From assembly GCF_000802225.1 (NCBI RefSeq), contig NZ_JTDI01000001.1:1037489-1101488 (forward strand): DNA of 64,000 nucleotides, written 5' to 3'. How positions within the stretch are numbered: the stretch's first letter is position 1; every line of letters starts with the position of its first letter. The notes under the pieces were generated by a model that did no database searches, was not told where the DNA came from, and saw nothing but the letters and a program-made list of their open reading frames with translations. Below, one piece after another: positions 25,076 to 32,412 of this stretch. Both the position numbers and the translations under genes were made by a program. This stretch comes from Novosphingobium malaysiense. GTDB taxonomy: Bacteria > Pseudomonadota > Alphaproteobacteria > Sphingomonadales > Sphingomonadaceae.

Positions 25076-26599
25076 ATGATCAATCTTAGCAAAGCAGCAA
25101 CGGACGATCTTCGTCTGCTTCATTGGAACGCAGAGTTGCCACCAGCAGGGACCAACGATCCTCTCGGGTTGACATTGAGGGTCGGGGCCCGGCTGACCGC
25201 AGAGCTGTCTCACTGCATCACATCGATCACCCCGAGAGCACGTTATTACTCATTCTTTCCTTGGGCCTTCCAGCGCGCAGTCGGCAAATGTAATGACAGC
25301 GCTCGCTTGGACGAGGTCGTGCAGCGCGTGATCTTGGACGAGAGGGCTATGGCCCTGGGCGCCGTGCTTCACCACGAGGGGCATCCGTGTGAAGGCGGTG
25401 GGCTTCAAGGCTCGAACAAAGCTGAAACGCTTGTAAGTGAACCGGGACGAAGCCCCATCGATCTATCTACATGGAACCATCTGCAGGCCAAAGAGGGTGG
25501 ATTTGCTGCTTACAAAGGCTCGCTAATCAATCTCGGCCTGTTTCAGGCTGAAGATGCGGAGGATGACCAAGATAGACCCGAAGACATCGACGATGAAGCA
25601 GAGCACGCGAGCGTTGCGCTGACGTCTGGTAAGCTCTCCGAAAAGGGTGAGGCGCTAGCTCAATCCTTTGCTGCGGCTGTCGAGGGCGCCAAGTACCTTG
25701 ATCTTGAGCCTACCCAAGCGCCAATAACATTCGACGTACTCAACGAATTCGGTGCCAAGGCAGGGCTGTGCGAGTTGCGAGAGGCCGACTCCTTCGACCT
25801 TGGGCCATTGCGCGATCTGTTTTTCGCCGTTGGCATCGAAGGCTTGGAGAACTCCCATTATCGGCGGCGGATGACTCTGCTCCTGGTTTTGCAAGCGGCT
25901 CATATCGCTGACGCCAACGGCCTGGAACTCGATAACGATACCTTCAATGATATGACATTCTATCGACGGCTGGTGCTGCCTGATGAAGCCAAGTCGGAAA
26001 TCGCCGTGTCCTTTCCGCCCCAACTAGACGACATCGCCGAACGGTGGAAAATCTTCTATTTTCACAATTATCTGACTGTCGCCCTGGAAAGTTTGTTGGC
26101 CGGTGTGGCCCGGTCTTTGAGGGGGCATCCAGCCGGACGTACAATCGGCGAAATCCTGGACGATTTTGACGATGTTGATGCCCGAATGGCTTTGGCCGAG
26201 CATTTCGAATTCAAACCGACAGATTCCTTTCAGGAAATGACGCCTGCCAGATCGCTAGCCGCTCTTGGGATTGACGTTGCCCCGTTGCTGCAAGGATCAT
26301 CGAGCGCAGTTGAAGCATTGCGATCAGGCGAAATGATTGAGCGCCGCCTTCGTTCGCTGCTGGTTGATACCGGATTTGTCAGGGGGCCGGCTGGTCCAGC
26401 AATTGCAGCAATGCTGCTCTTCTCGCTCGCACTTCGATACAAATGCACGGTGGGGGATCGGTACCAAGGTTGGAATAGGCAGAAGGTCTTCAACCAACAA
26501 TACGACATTTCGCTGCCTGGTTATCTATATGCTTTGGATGCCCAGTTTGGTGATGACTGGTGGCACACGAGCATACGCGAGGTCATGGCGCGATCCTGA
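25076..26599 (+). CDS. Uncharacterised protein, gene 1 of PLD three-gene defence-like operon
   Basis: 507 residues from the ATG at 25076, preceded by ggggag at 25063-25068; a TTG start at 25034 would add 14 residues. I do not recognise the family. Notable blocks are GLTLRVGARLTAELSHCITS followed by ITPRARYYSFFPW near residue 40, an acidic segment (AEDAEDDQDRPEDIDDEAE, about 180) and VGDRYQGWNRQKVFNQQYD near the C-terminus. No Walker, nuclease or methylase motif is evident. The stop overlaps the start of gene 2 (TGATG at 26597-26601). Conserved coupling to a PLD-type nuclease in a defence island suggests a recognition or regulatory subunit; that role is inference. Confidence 0.7.
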   Translation: MINLSKAATDDLRLLHWNAELPPAGTNDPLGLTLRVGARLTAELSHCITSITPRARYYSFFPWAFQRAVGKCNDSARLDEVVQRVILDERAMALGAVLHHEGHPCEGGGLQGSNKAETLVSEPGRSPIDLSTWNHLQAKEGGFAAYKGSLINLGLFQAEDAEDDQDRPEDIDDEAEHASVALTSGKLSEKGEALAQSFAAAVEGAKYLDLEPTQAPITFDVLNEFGAKAGLCELREADSFDLGPLRDLFFAVGIEGLENSHYRRRMTLLLVLQAAHIADANGLELDNDTFNDMTFYRRLVLPDEAKSEIAVSFPPQLDDIAERWKIFYFHNYLTVALESLLAGVARSLRGHPAGRTIGEILDDFDDVDARMALAEHFEFKPTDSFQEMTPARSLAALGIDVAPLLQGSSSAVEALRSGEMIERRLRSLLVDTGFVRGPAGPAIAAMLLFSLALRYKCTVGDRYQGWNRQKVFNQQYDISLPGYLYALDAQFGDDWWHTSIREVMARS

Positions 26600-26862
26600 T
26601 GCGCTATGTAGTTCGTCAACATGAAGCGATGAGCTACGAGCGTGGCTTTGGCGGCAGCCCTCCACTCTTCTTCTTGGAGGGAGAGCGCATTGTCGGCAAT
26701 GATATTAGTCGAGACGATGTGGACCCTGGGAATGCCCGTTTCCCAAGCATCATGCAGGTTCTCTGGGATTTACGGCTGATCATAGACCATGAATCCGGGC
26801 AAATGCTTTCGGAAGATGGCAATGCTCTGCTTGCCTCCTACTTGGATGGGAACGGAGCATGA
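26599..26862 (+). CDS. Small protein, gene 2 of PLD three-gene operon
   Basis: 87 residues. The ATG at 26599 overlaps the stop of gene 1, and the stop overlaps the start of gene 3 (ATGA at 26859-26862), so all three genes are translationally coupled. It contains FPSIMQVLWDLRLIIDHESG then QMLSEDGNALL, which looks like a small winged-helix fold. The size, position between two larger subunits and possible winged helix resemble 'middle component' adaptors of multi-component defence systems, but no specific family is recognised. Confidence 0.65.
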   Translation: MRYVVRQHEAMSYERGFGGSPPLFFLEGERIVGNDISRDDVDPGNARFPSIMQVLWDLRLIIDHESGQMLSEDGNALLASYLDGNGA

Positions 26863-28994
26863 TTCTCGACTTCCTCAAGTTCCTGAATGAAGGGAAGGCA
26901 AAATACGCTTTCGTTGCCACCTACGAATTCGATCCGCTCTTTTTCGAACGTCGCATGCAGCCGAGCCGGTCCTTTGACGCCGCCGATCGCATCGTCGTGT
27001 TCATGGACGAAGGCAGATACCATGAGCTTCTGACCCAGGGACGGCAGGGCGAACATTTTGACCGCCGATATTTCGTGGTGCCGGTCAGATGCGATCAAGG
27101 CGTTTTTCACCCAAAGCTCTATTTTGCGATAGGCGACAAGGCGTGCATTGCCTCCGTCGGGAGCAACAATTGCACCGCGTCGGGCACAGGACATAATTTC
27201 GAGCTATTGTCGGCCTTCAAAGCCGTACTGGCGGGCGATGCGCCTTCCCCCCGAGAAGCGCTTTGTGCGTCAGTCTTCCAACTCTTCCGCCGCATCGCAC
27301 TAGATGTAGGGCCAATGGCCAGTCTGCTTCGGAACGAGGTTTTTGGGCCGCTCGAATATTCCTTCCCCTGGTTGTCTGATGCTCAGGCGGCGGCTGATCC
27401 TGACGGAATAGAATTGCTTTCCAACTTTGACGCCTCCCTCTGGAAACAAATACTGGATCGCCTCGGCACTGCAGACGTTGGCAAGGTCACTCTTTGCGCT
27501 CCATTCTTCGATGAAAGCCTCTCGACAATCGAGCGCATCAAGGACCGTTGGCCAAACGCAAAGATCGAGATTATTGCTCAGCCTCACTACAGCAACCTCC
27601 CCTCTGCCAGGCTGGCAAGTCTGCAAGACAGGTTTGCGGACATTCAACTACTGTCGGCAACGCCGCAATCGGCAGGCCGCAATCTACACGCCAAGGCACT
27701 TGCCTTTGAGACTGAGAATGAGACCTACTGGCTCACCGGAAGCGCAAACATCAGCAATGCGGCATTGGTGGGAGGAAACAGGGAAGCTGGTTTGTGGTTC
27801 TCAACCCGCCAGCGCGCGTCCGAAGTCTTACAACACGAAGACCTAACGCTCGCCGTCATCGCCGCAACTGAGTTCAAAGAGAAGGAGATCGCAGAGCCAC
27901 TTCCTAGCTCGCAGCCACGCCACGGACTCCAAATATTGTCAGCTATGCTGTCCGACAAAGGCGAACTACGAGGAACGATCCGCGTCCCACCTTCCGCAAG
28001 CGACCTGAGTCTCAGGCTCTTCCGACTTCGCGAGCAGCACCCGTTTCTGATCCGCTCGCTGGGAGGCAGCAAGGACGATTTTGTCATTAACTTGGACGAC
28101 GACCAAAGAAAGTCATTCGAGCGTCCCGTGATCGCCTATTTGCAGGCCGACATCGCAGGCGAGACGGTCATCAGCAATCCTGCGTCAGTCGCCCAACTTG
28201 CGCAACTGCTGCGTGATAGAGAAGGGAGTGGAGGGGCAGGCAACCGACTCAACCGCATTGCCGAGACGGGCGAAGGAATGATCGAGTACGCGGATGCACT
28301 GCAAGGTGTCGACGAAACCATCGATTTCTTCAAAAACGTCAATATTCGGTTCGATGACGGTTCGCATCATGGCGGATATGGGGGCCAGAATTGGAGAGCC
28401 CGCGACCCATTTTCGGGTGACATACCGGACAGTTGGCTGATCGGATCGCGCGGAGGATCGATCACAGAGCTTCGCGATGCCATATGGGATTTCGTTGAGC
28501 GGCATATCTCCACTAGGCTTCAAAGGCACGTATCTCGCGGCAACCCGAACGGTCTGCCCAATTTCATGGATGTCTATCGGACAGTGAGCGGCTTGCTGCT
28601 GACGTATCACCAAAGGAAGTTGGAAGGCGAGACGGTCATCCCGTCGCCATATGCAACAAGCGGCCTACAACAGGCGCTCGCCGCCTTGATCGGGCCCATG
28701 GCTTCGGACGATCCGAATGAGCGTGGCTTTGTTCAGGCAATCCAGATGAACTTGGGTACGGAGCATGAATTCGTCAGAGAGTTGCTTGAACGCCATCGTG
28801 TCGCCGCGACCGTGTTTGCGACTGTCGATGAACTCATCAGAGTGCGGAGCGCTGCGCTCAATTGTTCGCCAACAGACAAATGGTCGATGACGAGGAGGAA
28901 ATGGGTTTCGGATTGGATTGCCGAGACAGGGCTGACGTTGCCGAGCGAGGGAGATCTGGAAGAGGTCGGCGCTGAGTTTCGAATGGCGGCATAG
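26859..28994 (+). CDS. Phospholipase-D-type nuclease, gene 3 of three-gene operon
   Basis: 711 residues. Two HKD-like catalytic half-motifs are visible: GVFHPKLYFAIGDKACIASV followed by GSNN (about residue 85), and RNLHAKALAFETENETYWLT followed by GSANIS (about residue 275). This is the two-lobed arrangement of PLD phosphodiesterases and PLD-type restriction nucleases. The remaining 400 residues are an unassigned C-terminal region. No helicase motif is present, unlike helicase-PLD restriction proteins. The gene is coupled to gene 2. Directly after the amber stop the same frame continues 33 codons into a SEC-C zinc motif (see next feature), so the present end may be a truncation or a readthrough site. 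Confidence 0.8.
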   Translation: MILDFLKFLNEGKAKYAFVATYEFDPLFFERRMQPSRSFDAADRIVVFMDEGRYHELLTQGRQGEHFDRRYFVVPVRCDQGVFHPKLYFAIGDKACIASVGSNNCTASGTGHNFELLSAFKAVLAGDAPSPREALCASVFQLFRRIALDVGPMASLLRNEVFGPLEYSFPWLSDAQAAADPDGIELLSNFDASLWKQILDRLGTADVGKVTLCAPFFDESLSTIERIKDRWPNAKIEIIAQPHYSNLPSARLASLQDRFADIQLLSATPQSAGRNLHAKALAFETENETYWLTGSANISNAALVGGNREAGLWFSTRQRASEVLQHEDLTLAVIAATEFKEKEIAEPLPSSQPRHGLQILSAMLSDKGELRGTIRVPPSASDLSLRLFRLREQHPFLIRSLGGSKDDFVINLDDDQRKSFERPVIAYLQADIAGETVISNPASVAQLAQLLRDREGSGGAGNRLNRIAETGEGMIEYADALQGVDETIDFFKNVNIRFDDGSHHGGYGGQNWRARDPFSGDIPDSWLIGSRGGSITELRDAIWDFVERHISTRLQRHVSRGNPNGLPNFMDVYRTVSGLLLTYHQRKLEGETVIPSPYATSGLQQALAALIGPMASDDPNERGFVQAIQMNLGTEHEFVRELLERHRVAATVFATVDELIRVRSAALNCSPTDKWSMTRRKWVSDWIAETGLTLPSEGDLEEVGAEFRMAA

Positions 28995-29027
28995 GCGATC
29001 GTCATCCCTTCGGCACGACCAGGTAGG

Positions 29028-29093
29028 ATGCAACGACCCGTGCGCCCCTGCGGCTCGGGGAAGAAATACAAGAAGTGTTGCGGCTTGAACTGA
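29028..29093 (+). pseudogene. In-frame SEC-C motif tail after the PLD gene
   Basis: The frame of the PLD gene continues past TAG 28992-28994 without another stop to TGA 29091-29093 and encodes RPCGSGKKYKKCCGLN at its end, a clear SEC-C motif (normally CPCGSGKKYKKCCG). The first Cys of the four zinc ligands is missing. The ATG at 29028 could start a 21-residue peptide but has no ribosome site. Most likely this is the original C-terminus of the nuclease, lost by a nonsense mutation or reached by readthrough. Confidence 0.6.
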
Positions 29094-29108
29094 AATCGGA
29101 TGCGCAAA

Positions 29109-29522
29109 TTAGGGCACAATAACCCGCCGATCTGCACATGCCACGTGCCCAAGCGAGGCCGATCGGAAGCTCTCTCCCCGACTGACCTTCGCAATATCAA
29201 CGATGCGTACCTGCGTTCTCGGCGTCAGCGCCCGCTGCTCTCCCAAAACCTCGCAGATGTAATTGGCGTACCCAACGCGGTTGGTACCGTCGTCCAGGAC
29301 GCCAACCTGCCATTCGACCGCTTGACCCGGTTGGTAGATGAAGTCCTTCACCTTGGGTTCGGCCCTGATGGCCTGCTTAGCGGCTTCAATGGCTTCAGCC
29401 GCTGGCCCGACATCTCCCTTGTCCTCGGGAGCGGGCGGCTCGATTTTTACCCCGGCAAACTGAAATGCGAAGATCATCAGCGCGACGATGCCTAACATGC
29501 CCCATATCAATTTGCGAACCAA
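29109..29522 (-). CDS. Membrane-anchored hypothetical protein
   Basis: 137 residues with one N-terminal transmembrane segment (LIWGMLGIVALMIFAFQFAG, about 5-24), then an acidic/proline linker and a soluble domain with VEWQVGVLDDGTNRVGYANY and ICEVLGEQ. The domain is probably exposed to the periplasm. It is divergent from the XRE gene: its ATG at 29522 is 17 bp from a palindrome that also serves the XRE promoter. No family recognised. Codon usage and position support a real gene. Confidence 0.65.
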   Translation of the reverse strand: MVRKLIWGMLGIVALMIFAFQFAGVKIEPPAPEDKGDVGPAAEAIEAAKQAIRAEPKVKDFIYQPGQAVEWQVGVLDDGTNRVGYANYICEVLGEQRALTPRTQVRIVDIAKVSRGESFRSASLGHVACADRRVIVP

Positions 29523-29538
29523 GCTTGACCTCCTGCTA

Positions 29539-29557
29539 ATATCCCAAATCGGGATAT
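29539..29557. promoter_or_regulatory. Palindromic operator overlapping the XRE promoter
   Basis: ATATCCC, five bases, GGGATAT. Its right arm overlaps a good -10 hexamer TATACT (29555-29560), 26 bp upstream of the XRE gene start at 29586. It lies between two divergent genes and looks like an autoregulatory operator for the XRE protein, which would cover both promoters. Confidence 0.6.
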
Positions 29558-29585
29558 ACTAAAACAGGTTCTAGGCCTCGGCACA

Positions 29586-29843
29586 ATGTCGAGGTCGGTC
29601 TTCTCAGAGCCCTACGAAGTGTTACTTCAGGCCCTTATCGAGGGCCGGCGTGCCGCCGGATTGCGGCAGATCGACCTCGCTGAGCGCCTCGGAAAGCCCC
29701 AGTCATTCGTTTCAAAATTCGAGAATGGAGAACGGCGGCTGGACGTCGTAGAATTTCTGGTCATCGCCAAGATTATCGGTCTGGACCCTCATGCGCTGAT
29801 CGACCGACTTTCTGGGCTGCTAAAGCCAGGTACTCGGATCTGA
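29586..29843 (+). CDS. XRE family regulator (controller-protein-like)
   Basis: 85 residues: a single Cro/C1-type helix-turn-helix, GLRQIDLAERLGKPQSFVSK followed by FENGERRLDVVEFLVI, filling most of the protein. Size and operator layout are like the controller (C) proteins of restriction-modification systems, which delay nuclease expression. A PD-(D/E)XK nuclease gene follows 66 bp downstream on the same strand, and a palindrome overlaps its own -10. No cognate methyltransferase is adjacent. Confidence 0.85.
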   Translation: MSRSVFSEPYEVLLQALIEGRRAAGLRQIDLAERLGKPQSFVSKFENGERRLDVVEFLVIAKIIGLDPHALIDRLSGLLKPGTRI

Positions 29844-29909
29844 TGCAGCCCCGAACGCGGTCAACCTTGGCACGGTTGCGTTTGAGCCTGAACGGCGCAT
29901 TAAGGCCGA

Positions 29910-30941
29910 ATGCCGAAAGCATTTGACCTTTTGGCCGCAGCGGCGGCCTTCGCACGCGAAACGGGCGTGCCTATCAACGATGAGGATCTCGTGCCCAAAT
30001 TCGTTGCGGACGCAGCGGCGCAGCTGCGGGCGGCACTGGGCGACACGGCTCTGATCCACGGCACCCGGACCGAAAATCTGTTTGAGGCAATGGTGCTCAG
30101 CCTCGGCCGCTTCAAGCTTTTCAAAGCTGAAGACGTCGGGAGAGTACATGCGACGGCGCCGCTGCGCGCGCCGGACTTTCGGATTGTATTGCATGATGGC
30201 GAGCAATGGTTGATCGAAGTAAAGAACGTACGCCAGGAGAATCCACACAAGCAGCAAACAACGATGTCAGCCGCCTATCTGGAATCGCTACAAGCCTATG
30301 CCGACGTCGTTGGAGTCCCCCTGCGGATCGCGATCTACTGGTCGCGCTGGAACATCTGGACGCTGATCGCGCCTGACCGTTTCGGGACAGCGGCCGGAGG
30401 ACTGAAGGTGCGCATGCCACAAGCGATCATGGCGAGCGAACTCGCGCGGCTCGGGGACGTCTCTATTTCAACGGTGTCGCCGCTAAGGCTGGTGCTCGGA
30501 GCCGATCTCAACAAACCATCGAGCTTAGGCTCGGACGACGTTGCCAATTTCACGATTGAGTCCGCCCGCCTATTTAGCGGCGAGGTTGAGCTAACCGACG
30601 AGAAGGACCGACAGCTTGCAGAAATGCTTCTGCTGTTCGGCGAATGGCCGATCGAAGGGCTATACCCCGTGATGGACGGCGATGTCCTGGTTGGCGTTGA
30701 GTTCGTCAGCGTTCCTGAAGAGCCATCCGGGATCGGCTTCGACAGCATAGGTTGGGCAAGCCGCATCTTCTCGCGGTTCTTCGCAGAGAGTACGGTAAAA
30801 GGCGACCAAGTCATTCAGCTCAGCAGGGGGCCGGCGCCTGAAAGGTTCGCACCGCTGGGTTCGTGGGACTTCGCTGGCAGCAATCTTCCGCTCTGGCTCT
30901 TCCAGCTCCAGCCTTCGACGGCGGAGGACTCTTCCAAGTAG
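29910..30941 (+). CDS. PD-(D/E)XK-type nuclease, restriction-endonuclease-like
   Basis: 343 residues from ATG 29910. The catalytic core is visible as RAPDFRIVLHDGEQWLIEVK (Asp89, Glu103, Lys105), a typical PD-(D/E)XK arrangement. It is preceded by helices and by ALIHGTRTENLFEAMVLSLG, which resembles a recognition or dimerisation region. The C-terminal 200 residues are unassigned, alternating alpha/beta. It lies downstream of a controller-like XRE gene. Likely a DNase acting in phage or plasmid defence; specificity unknown, and a modification-dependent mode would explain the lack of a methylase. Confidence 0.75.
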   Translation: MPKAFDLLAAAAAFARETGVPINDEDLVPKFVADAAAQLRAALGDTALIHGTRTENLFEAMVLSLGRFKLFKAEDVGRVHATAPLRAPDFRIVLHDGEQWLIEVKNVRQENPHKQQTTMSAAYLESLQAYADVVGVPLRIAIYWSRWNIWTLIAPDRFGTAAGGLKVRMPQAIMASELARLGDVSISTVSPLRLVLGADLNKPSSLGSDDVANFTIESARLFSGEVELTDEKDRQLAEMLLLFGEWPIEGLYPVMDGDVLVGVEFVSVPEEPSGIGFDSIGWASRIFSRFFAESTVKGDQVIQLSRGPAPERFAPLGSWDFAGSNLPLWLFQLQPSTAEDSSK

Positions 30942-31001
30942 CGCCGCGGCTCGCAGCGCCTGCTCCTAAGCAAAATGCTCCTCTTCCTAGGTGCTTACGA
31001 T

Positions 31002-31022
31002 CCTCTGCCGCAGGAGCAGAGG
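31002..31022 (+). terminator. Hairpin downstream of the nuclease gene
   Basis: CCTCTGC, seven-base loop, GCAGAGG: a perfect 7-bp stem 60 bp after the nuclease stop, followed by CTTTGCTT, only weakly T-rich. Possible terminator. Confidence 0.35.
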
Positions 31023-31174
31023 CTTTGCTTCCTCGAGAGTGCAAATTTTGGTGCGCACCGGTAATCGTGTATCCGGCCATGTATCCTATGATCACTTAGG
31101 CAGTAGTCTGCCGCAAATAGAGTGCCTACTTTTTCTCCTTTCCTTGCCGATATTTGCCTTGCTATCCTCTCGCT

Positions 31175-32100
31175 ATGTCAATTCCTGATTACCAGACTTT
31201 GATGTTGCCAGTGCTTTCCGTGGCCGCCGAGGGCGAAAGGCGGGTGCCGATTGCGGCTGACAAGATTGCTGATCAGCTAGGGCTCTCCGAGGAAGAGCGC
31301 GAAGAGATGTTGCCCAGTGGCAAGCAACGGTTGCTGCACAATCGCGTGCACTGGGCAAAATTTTACATGAGCAAGGCCGGGTTAATCGACACCCCCCGGC
31401 GTGGTGTATTCACCGCCAGTGAAGCCGGGAAGCAGCTCCTCGCTACGCAGCCGGACCGGGTCGATGTTGAGGCACTCAAGCAGTATCCGGCGTTCGCGGA
31501 ATTCTACGGCCAATCCGCCACCGCCAACGAGCCTGATCGGGTTCCAGCCGCAACCAGGGCTACTTCTCTGACTCCACGCCGGAAGAACAGATCGATGCGG
31601 CCCAGTCCGTTCTTAATGCAGCGCTGAAGGCTGATCTACTCTCGCGTGTCCTGGAGCAGTCGCCTGCCTTCTTCGAACGCGTCATTGTAGAGCTATTGGT
31701 GGCTATGGGGTACGGCGGGTCGCACGAGGATGCTGCCCGGCGGCTGGGCAAGTCAGGCGACGGCGGTATTGACGGTGTGATTGACGAGGATCGGTTGGGG
31801 CTCGATCGGATTTACGTCCAGGCCAAGCGCTATGCGCCCGGCTCAGGTGTCGGCCGGCCGGACGTTCAGTCTTTCCTCGGCAGCCTCGTGGGGCAAGGCG
31901 CAAGCAAGGGCGTATTCGTAACGACCTCTAGCTTCAGCCGGCAGGCGAGCGAGTTTGCGGACAGTCTGCGAGAACGTATTATCCTGATCGACGGAAAGCG
32001 CCTGACGGAGCTAATGGTCGAATTCGGTATCGGCGTGCGGATTAGCCGGGTGGTAGAGGTGAAGCGGCTGGATGAGGATTTCTTCATCGACTACGAGTAA
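31175..32100 (+). pseudogene. mrr: Mrr-type restriction endonuclease, frameshifted
   Basis: From ATG 31175 the first frame encodes the N-terminal winged-helix domain typical of Mrr (MSIPDYQTLMLPVLSVAAEG, then a helix-rich DNA-binding domain through QYPAFAEFYGQ), and diverges after about residue 120. The Mrr_cat domain continues in the -1 frame: STPEEQIDAAQSVLNAALKA, then LLVAMGYGG and SGDGGIDGVIDEDRLGLDRI, then YVQAKRY with the catalytic D and Q-x-K motif, and an intact end IDYE at 32100. One base is missing between about 31530 and 31560. Mrr cleaves methylated DNA; here it is probably inactive unless the frameshift is an assembly error. Confidence 0.8.
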
Positions 32101-32205
32101 GCAAAGAGGACAAAATACGTCACGCTACGTCGGAGGAAGGTCGATGGCAGGCCGGAACGTGGCGAACGGCCATTCTAAAAATCCCACTGCCCAAAGCTTA
32201 AAGTT

Positions 32206-32412
32206 ATGGCTAAAGTAGCTCCAACTCTGGAGGGGCTCATGCAGCATATGTCGGCGCGCGACGCCAAGAATGGCTTTGGTCGGCTCATCGATCTGGCCCG
32301 GGCGGCGCCTGTGTCGATCGACAAATACGGCAGACCTGTCGTGATCGTGTTGTCAGTGGAGGAGTATGAACGGCTCTCGGCCCAGAGCAAAAAGAACGGA
32401 ACAAACGCCTGA
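32206..32412 (+). CDS. Phd/YefM-type antitoxin-like protein heading the RM operon
   Basis: 68 residues from ATG 32206, or 57 from ATG 32239, which has the better ribosome site (ggagg five bases upstream). The core is MSARDAKNGFGRLIDLARAA followed by PVSIDKYGRPVVIVLSVEEY, a full Phd/YefM DNA-binding and antitoxin domain. No toxin gene follows; instead the stop overlaps the ATG of hsdM (TGATG), so it is coupled to a type I methylase. It may act as an autorepressor of the whole defence operon or as an antitoxin that guards it. The function in this context is inference. Confidence 0.82.
   Translation: MAKVAPTLEGLMQHMSARDAKNGFGRLIDLARAAPVSIDKYGRPVVIVLSVEEYERLSAQSKKNGTNA

Noticed and set aside
26859..28994. 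DISARM drmC or a helicase-PLD restriction protein
   Set aside because: No helicase motifs and no neighbouring drmA/drmB/methylase genes.
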